A program made the position numbers and the translations under genes. A stretch of DNA of 5,380 nt from Candidatus Nanopelagicales bacterium (GTDB taxonomy: Bacteria; Actinomycetota; Actinomycetes; S36-B12; UBA5976), in assembly GCA_030831445.1 (NCBI GenBank), contig JAURLB010000046.1, positions 1 through 5,380 of the forward strand. The letters are read 5' to 3'. This document shows, one piece after another, positions 4,055 to 5,380 of the stretch. Position 1 is the stretch's first letter, and each line of letters begins with the position of its first letter. The notes beneath the pieces are model-generated. The model saw only the letters and a list, made by a program, of their open reading frames with translations. It made no database searches and was not told the DNA's origin.

Positions 4055-5380
4055 TCAGGACAGCAACGAAGTTTTGGCTGAAAGTTCAAACCAACGTAGA
4101 TTTTCCAAAGAATCAGATTGCAATGTTGGGTGGTCACTCACTTCAGGCTCAGGAAGTTCTGAGAGATACTTCATTGCCCAGTCGAGGTAATCGGATTGAA
4201 CTTCGGTAATTTCTGCCAGGTCAGGATGTTCGTACTGAAGACCTGAGTCAGTAACACTCACATCATGCAAACTCAACGGCGGTGTGATTGCGCCGTCTTT
4301 ATGCCGCCATCGACCAGTAACTGTATTGAATTCGTATCGTCCAAGTAGTTTGTAGCCAAGTTCGGCAACAATGGCTATAGCATTCAATATGAATTGAAAA
4401 GTTTCTTCAGAGATGAAGTAATTGAAATTAACTCGCACCCAGCCTGGTTTTATACCTTGGCACCCTTGGACAATTTCTTTTTCGAATTCCATACTTTGTT
4501 GTTCATCGATACCCAAGAGTCGATGACCATAGGGACCAGCGCAACTGCAACCACCTCGCGCTTGGATACCGAATAGATCATTGAGAATGGCAACAGCAAA
4601 GTTATGGTGAAGATACTTGCCAGAATCACATTTGATAGTGAAAGAAACGATTGATAAGCGTTTAGCAGACTTGTTACCCAACACCTGAATCTTTGGATGA
4701 GAATCCAATGCTGTAATTGCACGTTCGACAAAGTCGTGCTCAAGTGCTAAAATCATGGGCACAGAAATCGTTTGCTTCACCTTGAACACGAGTCCCGCTC
4801 GAATCGCTTCGATAATTGCAGGTGTGCCACCTTCCTCACGATGCTCAACATCATCCACATACACGTGTTCGTGGTGATTCACGTAGAGCACTGTCCCGCC
4901 ACCGACAATGCTGGGCACTTTGTTAGAAAGTAATTCTTTTCTCACTATGAGTAGACCTGGAGTTGAGGGACCTCCGATGAATTTATGTGTTGAAATAAAA
5001 ATAGCATCCTTGTAAGCAAGGGGGTGCTGTTTGCTGCGGGGGTTCATCTCAATCTCAATATAGGGAGCCGCTGCAGCAAAGTCCCAAAATGCAAGTGCCC
5101 CGTGCTGGTGCAACAGGGTGGAGATTCCGAACGTATCACTGACAATTCCAGTCACGTTACTAGCGGCACTAAACGATCCAATCTTCAACGGACGATTTTT
5201 GTAGCGCACAAGTTCACGCTCGAGGATTTCAATGTCGATGTGTCCATCATGGTCTTCAGGGATTACCACGATGTCAGCAATACTTTCTCGCCACGGTAAC
5301 TCATTGCTGTGATGCTCAAATGGTCCAATGAACACCACTGGTCTTTCATCTGCTGGAATTGATTGAAGTAGGTCATAGCG
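4055..5380 (-). CDS. Class-V-fold PLP-dependent enzyme, cysteine desulfurase-like (5' partial)
   Basis: The frame stays open to the window edge, so the N-terminus is missing; 441 residues are visible. The GTG at 5338 is internal, because conserved-looking sequence (RYDLLQSIPADERPV) precedes it. Counting from the edge, landmarks are EHHSNELPWRE (22-32), WDFAAAAPY with the Asp expected to contact the PLP ring nitrogen (Asp100), STHKFIGGPSTPG with the PLP-binding Lys133, REEGGTP (181-187), and ARGGCSCAGPYGHRLLGID (274-292). The last segment aligns in position with the catalytic-cysteine loop of SufS/CsdA desulfurases but carries two cysteines (278 and 280). A C-terminal part after about residue 340, including GRYEFNTVTGRWRHKD, extends beyond the usual small domain, as in large class-V relatives of unassigned substrate. 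Activity as a desulfurase, lyase or aminotransferase cannot be decided here. No suf or isc gene is nearby; dacB follows by 14 bp. Confidence 0.88.
   Translation of the reverse strand, partial: RYDLLQSIPADERPVVFIGPFEHHSNELPWRESIADIVVIPEDHDGHIDIEILERELVRYKNRPLKIGSFSAASNVTGIVSDTFGISTLLHQHGALAFWDFAAAAPYIEIEMNPRSKQHPLAYKDAIFISTHKFIGGPSTPGLLIVRKELLSNKVPSIVGGGTVLYVNHHEHVYVDDVEHREEGGTPAIIEAIRAGLVFKVKQTISVPMILALEHDFVERAITALDSHPKIQVLGNKSAKRLSIVSFTIKCDSGKYLHHNFAVAILNDLFGIQARGGCSCAGPYGHRLLGIDEQQSMEFEKEIVQGCQGIKPGWVRVNFNYFISEETFQFILNAIAIVAELGYKLLGRYEFNTVTGRWRHKDGAITPPLSLHDVSVTDSGLQYEHPDLAEITEVQSDYLDWAMKYLSELPEPEVSDHPTLQSDSLENLRWFELSAKTSLLS

Noticed and set aside
5336..5338. GTG at 5338 as the start of the PLP enzyme
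   Set aside because: The frame continues open to the window edge with plausible coding sequence, and the family has a considerable N-terminal part before the EHHSN motif. The gene is partial, not short.
1..5380. A novel defence, mobile or biosynthetic system
   Set aside because: All substantial genes belong to recognisable housekeeping families. I saw no transposase, integrase, repeat array, toxin-antitoxin pair or nuclease, and no gene of unknown family larger than the DUF3039 protein.

Overview
This window looks like an ordinary chromosomal stretch from a relatively low-GC member of the Actinomycetota. The evidence is a small protein of the DUF3039 family, which I know only from Actinobacteria; a tmRNA tag of the actinobacterial type (AESKRTDFALAA, beginning with the resume codon); a tmRNA gene without an encoded CCA; and several genes that start next to a TANNNT -10 element with no Shine-Dalgarno (SD) sequence, as in leaderless actinobacterial transcripts. 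By eye the GC content is only moderate. That would fit small-genome freshwater or marine lineages, but genus and order cannot be settled from this sequence.

Left part (1-1513, + strand): the possible last codons of an upstream gene, then smpB and ssrA, the two partners of trans-translation. They are followed by a small DoxX-type membrane protein gene and a strong intrinsic terminator. The clearest regulatory signal in the window lies between ssrA and doxX: a perfect 22-bp palindrome that fills the spacer and overlaps the -10 of a plausible doxX promoter. I see no terminator between ssrA and doxX.

Middle part (1514-2790, + strand): a -10 element directly after that terminator drives a two-gene unit. 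It encodes a 335-residue ornithine carbamoyltransferase and a DUF3039 protein, joined by a 4-bp ATGA overlap.

Right part (2787-5380, - strand): a secreted penicillin-binding protein of the PBP4/DacB (peptidase S13) family, whose stop codon interlocks with that of the DUF3039 gene. Upstream of it is a class-V-fold PLP-dependent enzyme related to cysteine desulfurases; its N-terminus lies beyond the window. dacB has its own candidate promoter inside the end of the PLP enzyme gene.

Functionally these are separate housekeeping units: ribosome rescue, a probable stress-responsive membrane protein, arginine metabolism, peptidoglycan processing and a PLP enzyme. I found no insertion sequence, CRISPR array, phage gene, tRNA or obvious novel multi-gene system. 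The most interesting points are the doxX operator, the tight packing of terminators, promoters and stop codons, and the shortened insert of the PBP4-like enzyme.
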